Source: Chaetoderma sp. LZ-2023a
Taxonomy: Eukaryota; Mollusca; Caudofoveata; Chaetodermatida; Chaetodermatidae
NCBI GenBank assembly: GCA_034401795.1
Contig: CM067359.1
Span: 141,539,278 to 141,603,277, forward strand
Length of the DNA: 64,000 nucleotides
Direction: 5' to 3'
How positions within the stretch are numbered: the first letter of the stretch is position 1; every line of letters begins with the position of its first letter. The position numbers and the translations under genes are program-made. The notes beneath the pieces were generated by a model that had not been told where the DNA came from, did no database searches, and saw only the letters and a program-made list of their open reading frames with translations. Shown here piece by piece: positions 28,901-34,764 of the stretch.

Positions 28901-31900
28901 AAACAAAAAAACGAAAAGAGAAAGGGAAAGCAAGACTAAAGAGATTCTAACAACTATAGAATACAAAAGAAGAGGAAGAATAGCGCAAAGCAAACTGAAC
29001 CCGAGCTAAGGAAATATTATCAGCAGAAGAATCTGAACGATCAGGCAATTCATAACCTTAAGCTCTAAAATAACTCCCGGAAAGAGAGCCAGTAAAAGCT
29101 GATAAACTGGAAACGGAATTAGGTGTATCTATCCATATCTAACAGACCCAGACAACACCTCTCAAACCGGAAGTGAAAGCACTACTATCGGCAATAGATA
29201 AAACAAAAACGGAACCGGAAACGGTAGTTGGAAGTTAAGCTGGATCTAACAGGCACGGAAATAAACTTCTCATACCAGAAGTAGAAGCAATACTACCAGA
29301 AACAGATACAATGAAACCGGAACCAGAAACGGAAGTATGATGCTAGGCAGGATCTAACAGACCCGGAAAAGCACCCCTCCTACCGGAAGTAGATACATAC
29401 TCGGAAACGAAAAACTGGAAACGGAAAATGAAGACAGAAGCTTGACCGGATCTAACAAACCCGGAAAGCACCTCCCAAACTTGTAGCATTTTCTCAACAC
29501 CACTACAATAATTGAAGTGAAAGAACCGTAACCAGAAATAAATAAATAACGGATGATCGACCCTGACAAGCACCTCTCATACCGGAAGCAGAAAACACTA
29601 CTACTACCGGAAAAGAAAAGGGCCAAAACCGGAACCGGAAATGACAACAGATGATAGGCCAGATCTAACAGATCCAGAAAATCGTCTCTCCTAGTGGAAG
29701 CAGATACACTACTACCGGAAATGGAAGAGGAACCGGATACCAAAAACAGATGATTAGCAGGATCTAGCAGACCTGGAAAATCATCTCTCCAACCGGAAGC
29801 AGATACACTACCACCGGAAACGGAAGCTGAAGCGGAACCAGAAATTGATAATAGATGATTAGCAGGATCCAACAGACCAGGAAAATCATCACTCCTACCG
29901 GAAGCAGATACACTACTACCGGAAGTGAAGAGGAACCGGATATAGAAAACAGATGATTAGCAGGATCTAGCAGACCTGGAAAATCATCTCTCCAACCGGA
30001 AGCAGATACACTACAACCGGAAACGGAAGCTGAAGCGGAACCGGAAATTGATAATAGATGATTAGCAGGATCTAACAGACCTGGAAAATCATCACTCCTA
30101 CCGGAAGCAGATACACTACTACCGGAAGTGAAGAGGAACCGGATATAGAACAGATGATTAGCAGGATCTAGCAGACCTGGAAAATCCTCTCTCCAACCGG
30201 AAACAGAGACACTACTACCGGAAACTGAAGCTGAAGCGGAACCGGAAATTGAAAATAGATGATTAGCAGGATCTAACAGACCTGGACATCATCACTCCCA
30301 CCAGAAGCAGATACACTACTACTGGAACAAAGGGGAACCGGATATTGAAAACCGATGATAAGCAAGGTATAACAGACCTGGAAAATCAACTCTCCAACCG
30401 GAAGCAGAACAACTACTACCGGACAGGGAAGAGGAAAGACCATAACCGGAAATGAATAACTGATGCTAGACCAGATCTATCAGATCCGAAATCATCTCTC
30501 ATACCGGAAGCAGATACACTACTACCGGGAACGGAAGTGGAAAAGAAACGGAACCAGAAATAGATAACTGATGCGTAGTCGGATCTAACAGACCCGGAAA
30601 AGCACCTCTCATACCAGAAGTTACTACCGGAAACGGATGTAAAAATAAGTGGAGAAATAAAATGAAAACAGCCAGAAGAAAAAGAGATGAGACTCCGAAT
30701 GTCCAGTAATGCACCCCTTCAAGACTTATATGGTCTTTAGACTGAGACTTACTGGAAGTCTGTAACAGGCTTTAAGAGAAAACAAAGCCGTAGTCAACAA
30801 AAGACGTAATTCATGCCTGGTCGTGAAAGACGTGGGATTCCCCCATTAACGAAAACGGCCGCAAGAATTACGACTATCATCTTAATCAGACTAATTCTTT
30901 ATAGAATCACGAAATAGAGAAATCCGATCATATGATGCTTATATAATAAACGTACTTAATAAGAGATCTCTAGATATGTAAATCCGCTAAAGAAACCAAA
31001 CCTCTATACAACAGGCTGAGAAACGGATTTGAAAATCTCACTGAAAGACCAAGAATTTACGAAGATTCGTAAGCTTATTATTTTTATGTAGGCACTAAAT
31101 ATTAAAAAGCGAGTACTAAGGTTTTTTTAATTTTAAAGCATGGTTTTTATTGATGATATTAAATAGGCATGAATTGCAATACCTCAAAAACGGGAGTATT
31201 TGACACGAAAACTGGTAACTCATAAACCAGAGTTAAAAACTCCCAAAAAACCACGAAGTATACAATAGACATAATTAGGGAGATTAGAGTTTATAATAGC
31301 CATGATCCCTGAACCAGAAAACTCTTAAATATGTAGCTGATCCTCAGCGCAAAGCTGTAAAAACTTAAGCTGGATAGCAGGCCAACTGTTCTGCTTGCAG
31401 AATATTTGAAAAGTGAATCTGTTTCCCATTTGGGATCTATTGCGCATGCGCAGGTGCGCTTAGTGACAGGCGTCACCAAGGAGTGAGTACAGACTGGTGC
31501 CAGTCTATACTGAGGCTTATGCTGGGGGTTCCCTCACCAGTAGCCTGGTTACGGGCATGCATGGTGATGATATAGGCATAAGGGAGTATGTAAGCGAGCA
31601 TAAAAATTGTATTCGGGTAGCTAAATGCAGATATTTGATTTAGCAAGTAGTGATTGACCGGTCAAGATGTTTTTGTTGTGTAATAACAACTTCAATTCGG
31701 GGTACTGTTGCCTGACACTTACTTTGTTTTAGTAGAGTCTGGATGCGTGTTGCAGATTTTGTAACCAGCTTATACATGCTCCTGGTGCGGCTAAGTTTGC
31801 TACCGTCAGTTAATTGATCCCGGCTATGCAGTTAACCATGGTTAACTGTATTTGACAACTAATAACCAATGTTGCCCATTGTTATCTATCGTTTCCCGCA

Positions 31901-33245
31901 TTTCAATGTGACGTAATGCGGGAAAATGTGGTTAACTGCGGTTAATGGTTGTGTTTAATGATGTTAATTTTCTGGGAAAATATTTTCTGGAAAGATTTTC
32001 ATTATTTTTCGGAAAATGTTCTACTTATGTCTTAGATGTAGTGTTTCGTATTTGTTAAAAAGAAACAAGTCAAATACTTAATGAGAATTATTGTTTTCAA
32101 ATCAGTGAACAAACGACATCATGTGCATTATGCATATCAAATTACAAAACATTTAGTGATAAATGTAAATGGTTAAAGAGCTGCTGGAATGAAAGCTGGT
32201 GGTCAGAAATCCAGTTTTAAAGAACTGGTAGAAGAAAGACTGGTGTGCATTTTGGAAACAATGTTGCTGAAAGTTGTTGCTGTCTTACATGTAGGCCCTG
32301 TAAGCATTATTAACCCTTTTACTACTACAGTTCCAAAAAACTGAATTTCGAGACACTGATACAGGCAAACTGTTGAATATTTTGAAACTAATTTGACTGG
32401 AAACTGTTGCTGCAGCAACAGCTCCCAGTCAAATTAGTTTCAAAATATTCAACAGAATATTAATTTATCAACCTTGGTGCAGACATGCATTGTTAGGTTT
32501 AATCATATGTAATGTAACAAAAGTAGGTCACACCTGGTTCTACAATTCAATATGATCAACTTTTTTAATCCCCAACAAGTATTGGACTCATTGGAGCATT
32601 AGTGTTAACATAAAACATGTTGCTGGTGCACTTTTTCTATTAATTAGTATTACGTTAAAAATAATTCTAAGAATAAATAATACAATTTACGCAATGAGAT
32701 GGGAAATGAAGTTTCAGATAAAAACTGGAAAATTGTCCGGAAAAAAATGTCTGGGTAAATTTTCGGATTGGAAAATTTTCTGACTTACATCATTAGTTGT
32801 GTTTATTTATTTTTGTCCACAATTCATATGTTACCTTACTTCTGGTTTTCCCAAAAATATGGAGGGAAAAATTTCAAAATGGCGGACTAAAGTTGTTGTC
32901 CATATAGTTTAGTTCTGCCCTTACGTCCATTTGTGACTGTTGTTGTCAGTCATTTTAACGGATAGTGGCCAAAATGGTAAATTGGCTTGTTGATGTGCCT
33001 AAGTATAGCTTAATCATCTTCTATCAGCTTAGTTGCATATTCAAGTCAGAAATCAGGTGGTTGGTTTATTTTGCTCATCTGACTGCACTTACCTTCAAAC
33101 TCGGGTTTAGCAAAAGGGGCATCTCCTTCAGTGTGAATATGAATCAGTTCGACATCCCGGAGTCCTGCCTTTTTGCCATGCTCCGCTAATGCATCAACCA
33201 ATTTCAAGGGTGTTGCCGCTGCGCCATGGATAAACACTCGATGTC
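4743..33245 (-). CDS. 4-hydroxybutyrate / acetyl-CoA-type CoA-transferase, 7 exons, 5' incomplete
   Basis: The enzyme transfers coenzyme A between an acyl-CoA and a free acid such as acetate or 4-hydroxybutyrate. Animal members are usually predicted to be mitochondrial. The seven exons give 416 residues plus TAA with no internal stop. Family hallmarks appear in order: GAAATPL and GDAPFAKPEFEG (residues 10-51), SLFTGANLRK and the SPPDEHGFCSLG CoA-binding stretch (about 57-115), MPRTFGDG, GIGSIPDAVL (195-204), LGVHSEMVSDG, GVGGQIDFIRGAALS, TEYGIADLFGKNLRQRA and IAHPDHRE. Glu218 in HSEM is the likely catalytic residue; allowing for the missing N terminus it falls near Glu238 of the Clostridium aminobutyricum enzyme. 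Family length is usually 430-480, so roughly 25-60 N-terminal residues are missing. All visible introns are phase 1. Substrate preference cannot be told from the sequence. Confidence 0.92.
4928..5385. other. Intron sequence, nothing recognised
   Basis: Start (in + coordinates) of the 6.3 kb last intron of the CoA-transferase gene. No repeat match was seen before about 5390. Confidence 0.5.
5390..5730. repeat. Dispersed repeat C-large, palindrome mostly lost
   Basis: The sequence shares ordered blocks with 9880-10180 and 34380-34760: a GACGTCGTAATCA-like start, a GTCTGACA block, AATTGTATGTCT, AATAAACAT, a TTCAACAG palindrome arm, TTACCTGTATAG, then GATCGATCCCAACACGA and GTGGATGGAGCT. Only one palindrome arm and a short piece of the other survive. 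No coding potential was seen. Confidence 0.7.
6103..7787. mobile_element. hAT-like non-autonomous element, 1.7 kb, composite
   Basis: The termini are AAAGGGATATTCCA and TGGAATTTCCCTTT. The flanking 8-mers AAGCACTT (6095-6102) and AAGCACTC (7788-7795) match at seven of eight positions, consistent with an old hAT-type target duplication. No transposase frame is visible. A family A foldback MITE is nested at 7382-7596. Confidence 0.7.
7382..7596. mobile_element. Foldback MITE family A nested in the hAT-like element
   Basis: TTAA lies at 7378-7381 and 7597-7600, and the right end is AAAGGG. The right arm TGGTAAATTTTCAAAAATAG is well kept and the left arm is diverged. It inserted after the surrounding element. 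Confidence 0.8.
7885..9410. repeat. Tandem dimer of an 831-bp dispersed repeat (family D) with a terminal hairpin
   Basis: TCCCATTGCTTTAGTATGG occurs at 7891 and again at 8722, starting two similar units. Each contains repeated AAGATGGCC blocks, GCATCAATCCC, TGCCCTAAGGATGCTTCCT and ATAATTGAAATCGG. The second unit ends in a near-perfect hairpin at 9379-9409 (AGCTCACTTGGCCT, loop TTC, AGGCCAGGTGAGCT). A similar end is common on non-autonomous, possibly Helitron-like, elements in molluscs; that is recalled, not verified. Short open frames here are repeat read-through. Confidence 0.85.
9610..9818. mobile_element. Foldback MITE family C' in a TTAA target
   Basis: TTAA flanks the element at 9606-9609 and 9819-9822. 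The outer arms are CTGTCTGACTGCTG on the left and CAGACAGACAG on the right. The inner palindrome spans about 9672-9760, with GTTGTTGGTGGCTTAG facing its complement. It is non-coding. Confidence 0.8.
9880..10185. repeat. Dispersed repeat C-large with central palindrome
   Basis: The palindrome at 9991-10063 pairs TGAATATTTTGAAACTAATT with its complement. It is followed by the TTACCTGTATAG block and a TTCCAACACATG block in the same order as at 34530-34760. Confidence 0.75.
10197..10252. repeat. Foldback MITE family C' left arm, cut off by a LINE
   Basis: AATTAACTGTCTAATTGCTG, then AAGCCACCAGACAATTATTT match the outer arm of family C'. The match stops where LINE-derived sequence begins at about 10250, so the LINE either inserted here or joined by rearrangement. 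Confidence 0.6.
10255..11150 (+). pseudogene. Non-LTR retrotransposon (LINE) reverse transcriptase C-terminal fragment
   Basis: This is the 3' part of a LINE, truncated and frame-damaged. The RT active-site motif YADD is encoded at 10320-10331. After a stop and a frame change, 10415-10864 encodes a 149-residue stretch with the usual RT thumb and connection pattern: ILGSLLCSTAARC, LIKRQCLYNATCVS, LDACHRKYLRTITGHRWPD. A further frameshift near 10850 leads to HVLRMQEETPA. The 3' tail (11050-11150) contains CTACAGCTGCAGAATACAGT, and a second copy lies inverted at 12488-12620. The clade was not assigned. Confidence 0.85.
11208..11336 (-). CDS. CoA-transferase exon (residues 313-355)
   Basis: Acceptor ATCCTTTAG, donor AAACAAG|GTGAGC, both phase 1. 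The exon encodes the glycine-rich GVGGQIDFIRGAALSLDGKG, then KPILAMASTTKN and KVVPCIKQG. The GVGGQIDF loop is one of the most conserved family motifs. A LINE 3' end lies about 60 bp beyond the donor. Confidence 0.95.
11600..11860. repeat. Diverged fragment of repeat family D
   Basis: AAACTAGATCATCCAAGATGG and CCAAACTGACCAATCAGTTTCC match blocks of the 7885-9410 repeat. The rest is decayed. Confidence 0.6.
11880..12240. repeat. Two diverged tandem units in intron
   Basis: The blocks ATTGAGATCTGATAAG (about 11977) and ATTGAGATCTGAGAAG (about 12161), with similar upstream text (ATGACGCAGACTGCATACAA and ATGATGTAGACTGGATGCAA), indicate an approximately 180-bp repeat present twice. No function is apparent. 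Confidence 0.6.
12328..12465 (-). CDS. CoA-transferase exon (residues 267-312)
   Basis: Acceptor ATTTTTCAG, donor TTACTCAG|GTAAGC, phase 1 on both sides. Translation gives VMCDIAFTNHTSIICQNPKV, then TAINSCIEVDLTGQVVSDSI and GTRIYSG. The frame joins perfectly to NNNPFV before it and to GVGGQIDF after it. The exon carries the family's INSxIEVDLTGQV segment. Confidence 0.95.
12488..12620 (-). mobile_element. LINE 3' end, inverted relative to the copy at 11.1 kb
   Basis: On the minus strand this matches the end of the 10255-11150 LINE: AAGAAGGACTGATTGCAGCT, then two tandem units related to ACTACAGCCGCAGAATACAG. It is a 5'-truncated insertion of the same family. The duplicated tail unit is typical of LINE 3' repeats. 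Confidence 0.8.
12768..13084. mobile_element. hAT-type MITE, diverged, with a family A-like hairpin inside
   Basis: The left end TAGGTTTGAGTGATTAAATT and right end (AATAATCGCACAAAACTA) match those of the cleaner copy at 22881-23278. The near-perfect hairpin at 12823-12932 has GAATGACTGGCTTGATGCTC facing its complement and is related to family A foldbacks. No clear target duplication survives. Confidence 0.75.
13169..13397. mobile_element. Foldback MITE family A
   Basis: TTAA lies at 13165-13168 and 13398-13401. The arms pair around GGCTCGGTTATCGAGCC. The left end is diverged (CCGTTT) and the right end is AAAGGG. Confidence 0.85.
13402..13598. mobile_element. Foldback MITE family A, adjacent second copy with loop deletion
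   Basis: It follows the previous copy directly and shares its TTAA. The left arm (CCATTTGTAGGCCAAGAGAA) is intact. The right arm resumes only after GGCTCGATTATCGA, and the right end reads CAAAGGG. Confidence 0.75.
13599..14130. other. Intron sequence, nothing recognised
   Basis: Unique-looking AT-rich DNA within the CoA-transferase gene. Confidence 0.5.
14170..14385 (-). CDS. CoA-transferase exon with the predicted catalytic glutamate (residues 195-266)
   Basis: The acceptor (AAATCAAG) lacks a strong pyrimidine tract, but the joined frame and family alignment require it. The donor is TTTTGTTG|GTGAGT. The exon encodes GIGSIPDAVLAALTNHRDLG, VHSEMVSDGILELVECSAIT and later KKLYNFLNNNPFV. The Glu of HSEM should form the covalent glutamyl-CoA intermediate by family analogy. 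Confidence 0.94.
14690..16520. repeat. Diverged tandem array, about 10 units of 165-195 bp
   Basis: Recurring blocks are CAAACATGAGATATAAACTG, TAAGTTGAGCTAAATGCAAA, then TTACCA-GTCACAGTGACC, TTGACC and CAAGGTCATTGTGTCAT, and finally ATTATAAGGAAGCATGTGT and AAGTTTGGGTCCAG. The first units are the most decayed and the last ones (15.9-16.5 kb) the clearest. The array lies in the intron between exons 17902-18090 and 14170-14385. Many units keep AGGTCA or TGACC half-sites. Confidence 0.85.
16377..16391. promoter_or_regulatory. Consensus estrogen-response-element palindrome in the tandem array
   Basis: AGGTCACAGTGACCT is an exact AGGTCA-N3-TGACCT inverted repeat. This is the established consensus for estrogen-receptor-type nuclear receptors. 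Neighbouring units hold degraded versions (about 15808 and 16183). Whether any receptor binds here is unknown; the match may be incidental to the repeat. Confidence 0.5.
16521..16965. other. Intron sequence, nothing recognised
   Basis: A short GACGAC-rich stretch near 16513-16545 ends the tandem array. The rest is plain AT-rich DNA. Confidence 0.5.
16970..17192. mobile_element. Foldback MITE family A
   Basis: TTAA lies at 16966-16969 and 17193-17196, and the right end is AAAGGG. The hairpin arms surround GGCTTGATAACCGAGCC. Confidence 0.85.
17197..17450. other. Intron sequence, nothing recognised
   Basis: No motif or repeat was seen. Confidence 0.5.
17456..17510. repeat. 10-bp microsatellite (GGATCACACA)n
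   Basis: Five to six consecutive units. The last two change CACACA to CACACT. Confidence 0.9.
17662..17873. mobile_element. Foldback MITE family A, right side decayed
   Basis: TTAA at 17658-17661 is followed by CCCTTTCATGGCAAAGCCGG. The arms pair poorly and the right end (GGTTAAAGGAG) is rearranged. It ends about 30 bp from the donor side of the next exon. Confidence 0.75.
17902..18090 (-). CDS. CoA-transferase exon (residues 132-194)
   Basis: Acceptor ATTTTCCAG, donor GCAAATG|GGTGAG (the exon's last base is the first G), phase 1. The exon encodes LVNLQMPRTFGDGIIHSSHL, then DVLVPEDRPLPERANVQITD, and IERSIGNLVAENLVQDGATL up to QMG. MPRTFGDG and the IGNLVAENLVQDGATLQMG helix lead directly into GIGSIPDAVL of the next exon. 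Confidence 0.95.
18091..18470. other. Intron sequence, nothing recognised
   Basis: No repeat or coding signal was seen. Confidence 0.5.
18477..18681. mobile_element. Foldback MITE family B, diverged
   Basis: TTAA lies at 18473-18476. The hairpin pairs TTGGTGGACGATGTTGCTGT with a mutated complement. The right end is degraded (AAGTGTTAAG). Confidence 0.75.
18690..19188. other. Intron sequence, nothing recognised
   Basis: Two open frames of about 100 codons on opposite strands have no recognisable motif. Confidence 0.45.
19189..19400. repeat. Dispersed repeat E, first copy
   Basis: AAAGGTGCATATTCACAGCA, then AATAAAATTGTT, a CTTTAAAGG block and GATTTCATTCCATATA are shared in order with 37647-37870. 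A long-tailed unclassified element is likely. Confidence 0.75.
19633..19868. mobile_element. Foldback MITE family C' with extended palindrome
   Basis: A palindrome of about 140 bp runs from ATGGGAATTAACTCTTGATA (19698) through the GTTGTTGGTGTCTAATCCACC centre to its complement ending near 19832. The right outer arm is TGGCTTGCAGCAGTCGGACA, followed by GTTAA. The left outer arm is decayed (AACTGTCTACCTGCTG). Confidence 0.8.
19945..21477. repeat. 38-bp minisatellite, about 40 copies
   Basis: The unit begins ATTGCTAGAGCCAATATTGA and continues GACATCATTACACTATGT. About 40.3 copies run head to tail with almost no variation. A single G-to-T variant (AGATCC) marks one copy at about 20331 and four consecutive copies at about 21015-21130. 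There are no spacers. It lies inside the intron between exons 22035-22274 and 17902-18090. Confidence 0.97.
21740..21815. repeat. Foldback repeat family C, short loop
   Basis: TGTTGAATATTTTGAATCTA, then ATCTGACTGCAACTTTCAGT and AAATTACTTTTAAAATATTC form a palindrome with imperfect arms. Confidence 0.7.
22035..22274 (-). CDS. CoA-transferase exon with CoA-binding motif (residues 52-131)
   Basis: Acceptor GCAATATTTCAG, donor ATTATTG|GTGAGT, phase 1. The exon encodes SLFTGANLRKPIAEGRADFV, PIFLGEIPLLFRRKIVNLDV and ALISVSPPDEHGFCSLGPSV, ending AKYIIG. SPPDEHGFCSLG and GRADFVPIFLGEIP are diagnostic of the acetyl-CoA hydrolase/transferase N-terminal domain. Confidence 0.96.
22281..22870. other. Intron sequence, nothing recognised
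   Basis: A short inverted pair around 22585-22690 (ATGTTCCTGAAGCAATC and GCTTCGGGAACAT) suggests a decayed small foldback. Nothing else was seen. Confidence 0.45.
22881..23278. mobile_element. hAT-type MITE, 398 bp, with captured hairpin
   Basis: The ends TAGGCTTGCGCGATTGT and ACAATCGGGCAAGCCTA are inverted with one mismatch. The exact 8-bp duplication CCTGTCAC flanks it at 22873-22880 and 23279-23286. A family A-like hairpin (about 23050-23155) sits in the centre, as in the diverged copy at 12768-13084. Confidence 0.93.
23333..23425. repeat. Foldback repeat family C
   Basis: CTGTTGAATATTTTGAAATT pairs with its complement around GCTGCCTAAGGCAGC. It is followed by TTTTCCTGTATGGTTTCC, the usual right flank of this family. 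Confidence 0.85.
23625..23822. repeat. Foldback MITE family B, ends decayed
   Basis: CCCTTACCACTCAGATTTCA at the left and ATCAGTGGTAAGG at the right bracket the GATGTTGCTGTC / GACAGCAACATC hairpin. The TTAA flanks have been lost. Confidence 0.75.
24131..24362. mobile_element. Foldback MITE family A, best-preserved copy
   Basis: TTAA lies at 24127-24130 and 24363-24366, with CCCTTT and AAAGGG ends. Two long arms pair around GGCTCGATAACCGAGCC. It is 232 bp, non-coding and a good reference for the family. Confidence 0.92.
24843..25175 (-). repeat. DIRS copy 1 right terminus: extension plus inverted terminal repeat
   Basis: The extension begins AACCCCAACAGAC, runs through a C tract and TAGTGGGTTGGTCTGTAGTT, and is repeated inverted in the internal complementary region. 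From 24917 the sequence is the inverse of 31403-31662, including GCATGCGCAATAGATTCC and ACTGGCACCAGTCT. Confidence 0.9.
25242..25371 (-). repeat. DIRS copy 1 internal complementary region
   Basis: The first half (AACGGTAAGTATG to GTCTGTTGGGGTT) is the inverse of the right terminal extension. The second half (GTTGTTATTTCACC to TCACTACTTGCTAAA) is the inverse of the left end at 31640-31690. The halves meet at GTTGTT near 25318-25323, which mimics the joined ends of a circle. Confidence 0.9.
26093..26335 (-). pseudogene. Tyrosine recombinase N-terminal remnant of DIRS copy 1
   Basis: SARRESTRRVFKVCLKTLEV, then WCADLSLLTDPVPD resembles the start of the copy 2 recombinase (SARRESTRRVYKGRLKIFGE) and the SARRGPTTKTYNYRINKFAD segment of the intact recombinase at 41.8-42.8 kb. 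The catalytic domain downstream is not readable, so this is decayed. Confidence 0.7.
26350..29080. other. Purine-rich decayed interior of DIRS copy 1
   Basis: This region should correspond to RT, RNase H and gag-end sequence. The plus strand is strikingly rich in A and G, especially 28080-28990, which makes long but low-complexity frames (Lys/Arg-rich on plus, Phe/Ser/Leu-rich on minus). None resembles a protein family. Confidence 0.6.
29130..30640 (-). repeat. CCGG-rich tandem repeat inside DIRS copy 1
   Basis: Units of about 95-120 bp repeat ACAGACCTGGAAAATCATC, then CTACCGGAAGCAGATACACT and ACCGGAA blocks, roughly ten to twelve times. In the element's sense the units read as Ser/Gly-rich text around FPGLLDPANH. 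The block lies towards the 5' end, where gag is expected. Copy 2 has fewer units at 60940-61300. Confidence 0.85.
31403..31690 (-). repeat. DIRS copy 1 left terminus (inverted terminal repeat)
   Basis: Inverse of 24917-25175, including CATTTGGGATCTATTGCGCA and ACTGGTGCCAGTCTATACTG. It ends with TGTTTTTGTTGTGTAATAAC and AAC at 31690. Confidence 0.9.
31691..32365. other. Intron sequence, one GTTAAC-rich patch
   Basis: At 31825-31950, TTAACCATGGTTAACTG and TGGTTAACTGCGGTTAATGG repeat around GGGAAAATG motifs. This may be a decayed small transposon. Otherwise nothing was recognised. Confidence 0.45.
32370..32455. repeat. Foldback repeat family C, nearly perfect
   Basis: CTGTTGAATATTTTGAAACT pairs with AGTTTCAAAATATTCAACAG around TTGCTGCAGCAA. 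At 86 bp it is the cleanest short palindrome in the window. Confidence 0.92.
32456..33090. other. Intron sequence, nothing recognised
   Basis: No repeat or coding signal apart from AAATTTTC-like low complexity near 32740. Confidence 0.45.
33093..33245 (-). CDS. CoA-transferase first visible exon (residues 1-51)
   Basis: Acceptor TATGTTCTCAG, donor TTTGAAG|GTAAGT, phase 1. The exon encodes HRVFIHGAAATPLKLVDALA, EHGKKAGLRDVELIHIHTEG and DAPFAKPEFEG. This matches the start of the N-terminal CoA-transferase domain just after the usual SG(D/H)RV motif. The preceding residues must come from an upstream exon that I could not find. A family A MITE begins about 31 bp upstream of the acceptor. Confidence 0.95.
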
Positions 33246-33279
33246 CTGAGAACATACATAAATTTACCATCAAACTTAA

Positions 33280-33663
33280 CATTTTAGCACTCACATCAGC
33301 CAAAAATGGCTTCTGCAGTGGTCTTGAGAAGTGCCCCTTTGAACACCAAAAGAAGACGATTTTTGACAATTTACCATTGGAATGACTGGCTCGTTAACCG
33401 AGCCAGTTATTCCAGTGGTAAATTTTCATTTAACTGCAGAGCTGGGGTAACTAACTCGTAACTGACTGTAACTTAGTTACATTTTTCACGTAACTGAAGT
33501 AACTTGTAACTGAAGAATCTTTTCAGTTACAGTAACTGAAATGTAACCAGTTACATTGCAAAAGTAACTGAAATTTCTGTTACTTTTCAATTATATTTCA
33601 AACTCGTCTCCCAAATTTATTATGATTTTCTTAATTTTCATTGTAGCTGCTGTTATTAAAGGG
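33280..33663. mobile_element. Foldback MITE family A interrupted by a GTAACT-rich insert
   Basis: TTAA lies at 33276-33279 and 33664-33667, and the right end is AAAGGG. Hairpin arms surround GGCTCGTTAACCGAGCC. The right arm is broken at about 33432 by a patch of repeated GTAACT/AGTTAC words (to about 33590), probably a second small element. Confidence 0.75.
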
Positions 33664-33867
33664 TTAACCCATTCTATATTTGTATATGCGACGTTTACTA
33701 CACATAGATGCCATTATTATAACAATATGCGTGTTAGCAATGACAACCTGATTGAATGTTATTGCTACATCAAGCAACAACAACCGCTAATCAAAATCTT
33801 ATGCAGCTTTTACATTAAGTTACCTTAGAAACAGGTTGTATACTAAATCATTATAGAATTAACAGTT

Positions 33868-34071
33868 ACCGTTTAAAGCTCAAATTTGTTAAAGAAAATT
33901 TTAATGTTCATTTGCAGACCATGAGATTAGTTTTGTAAATTTACCACTGGAATGACTGGCTCGGTCATTCCAATGGGAAATTTTCAAAAAATAATCAGAT
34001 ATTTCTCAGTAAATGGAGTTTTCTCAACAACACTACAAAAGCTGTTTTGTCCAGCTTTAGTGTGCTAATGG
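33868..34071. mobile_element. Foldback MITE family A with reduced loop
   Basis: CCACTGGAATGACTGGCTCG is followed directly by GTCATTCCAATGGG, so part of the loop is missing. TTAA is present at 34072-34075. The left end is diverged. Confidence 0.75.
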
Positions 34072-34094
34072 TTAAAGTATTATAAAAAAGCAAA

Positions 34095-34293
34095 TTACCA
34101 CTCTGGTGTCAAAACTTTAAATTTTCAAATTAAATTAAAAGATGAACTGGTGTTAATTTTTCAACAAATTTGGTGGGAGATGGTGCTGTTGTAGACAGCA
34201 ACATCTTCCACCAAGATTGTTGAAAAATGTACACCAGTTTCTTTTGATATTGACACAATACAAGATGGAATATTGACATCAGAGTGATAAGGG
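34095..34293. mobile_element. Foldback MITE family B
   Basis: ACCACTCTGGTGTCAAAACT at the left faces TGACATCAGAGTGATAAGGG at the right, with TTAA at 34294-34297. The TGGTGGGAGATGGTGCTGTT hairpin is intact. Confidence 0.85.
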
Positions 34294-34379
34294 TTAACAG
34301 CATGTTCAGTTCTTTGCTATTGATTAGGCCAGCTTAGGAAATCATTGCTCAGCAATTCAGGAATCGATTTCCTCAAGCA

Positions 34380-34760
34380 ATCATACATGTATGACATCAT
34401 AATCAACTACGTGATGTGTAGACTGATGTCATAAACAAGCCGTCATGAATGACTCGATATAGTCCGTCTTTTACGCTTAATAGTCTGACGTTGTACGAAT
34501 TGTATGTCTTTACCATTTAATAAACATACTGTTGAATATTCTGAAAGTAATTTGACTGGGTGCTGTTGCTGCCTTAGGCAGCAACAGCACCAAGTCAAAT
34601 TAGTTTCAAAATATTTAACATGTTTTTCTGTATAGTTTTCTGGAAATTGATAGTCAAGAAGTTCAGGGATCGATCGATCCCAACATGAGCGAGGCGTGGG
34701 TGGAGATTATCTATGGATAAGCGGGGTATGGCTAAAACTGGAAAGGTCCACAATACTCCC
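34380..34760. repeat. Dispersed repeat C-large with full palindrome
   Basis: The palindrome at 34529-34622 has GGTGCTGTTGCTGCC facing GGCAGCAACAGCACC. The left flank carries GTCTGACGTTGTACGAATTG and ATGTCTTTACCATTTAATAA. The right flank carries TGTATAGTTTTCTGGAAATT and CGATCCCAACATGAGCGAGG. The same order occurs at 5390 and 9880, and inverted at 36420. Confidence 0.85.
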
Positions 34761-34764
34761 CCTA

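Larger units (their letters stand above)
24843..31690 (-). mobile_element. DIRS-type retrotransposon, copy 1, degenerate, full-length
   Basis: DIRS elements use a tyrosine recombinase instead of an integrase and replicate through a circular intermediate. The element has inverted terminal repeats of about 260 bp (24917-25175 and 31403-31662), a right-end extension (24843-24916) and an internal complementary region (25242-25371). AAC ends both termini and there is no target duplication, as expected for DIRS. Coding traces run on the minus strand, the same as the host gene in whose intron it lies. A tyrosine recombinase N-terminal fragment survives near 26.2 kb. Reverse transcriptase was not recognisable. 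Confidence 0.88.

Noticed and set aside
28404-28993. Hydrophobic or lysine-rich small proteins in the 28.4-29.0 kb region
   Set aside because: The frames arise from purine-rich low-complexity DNA inside a DIRS element and show no start context or domain.
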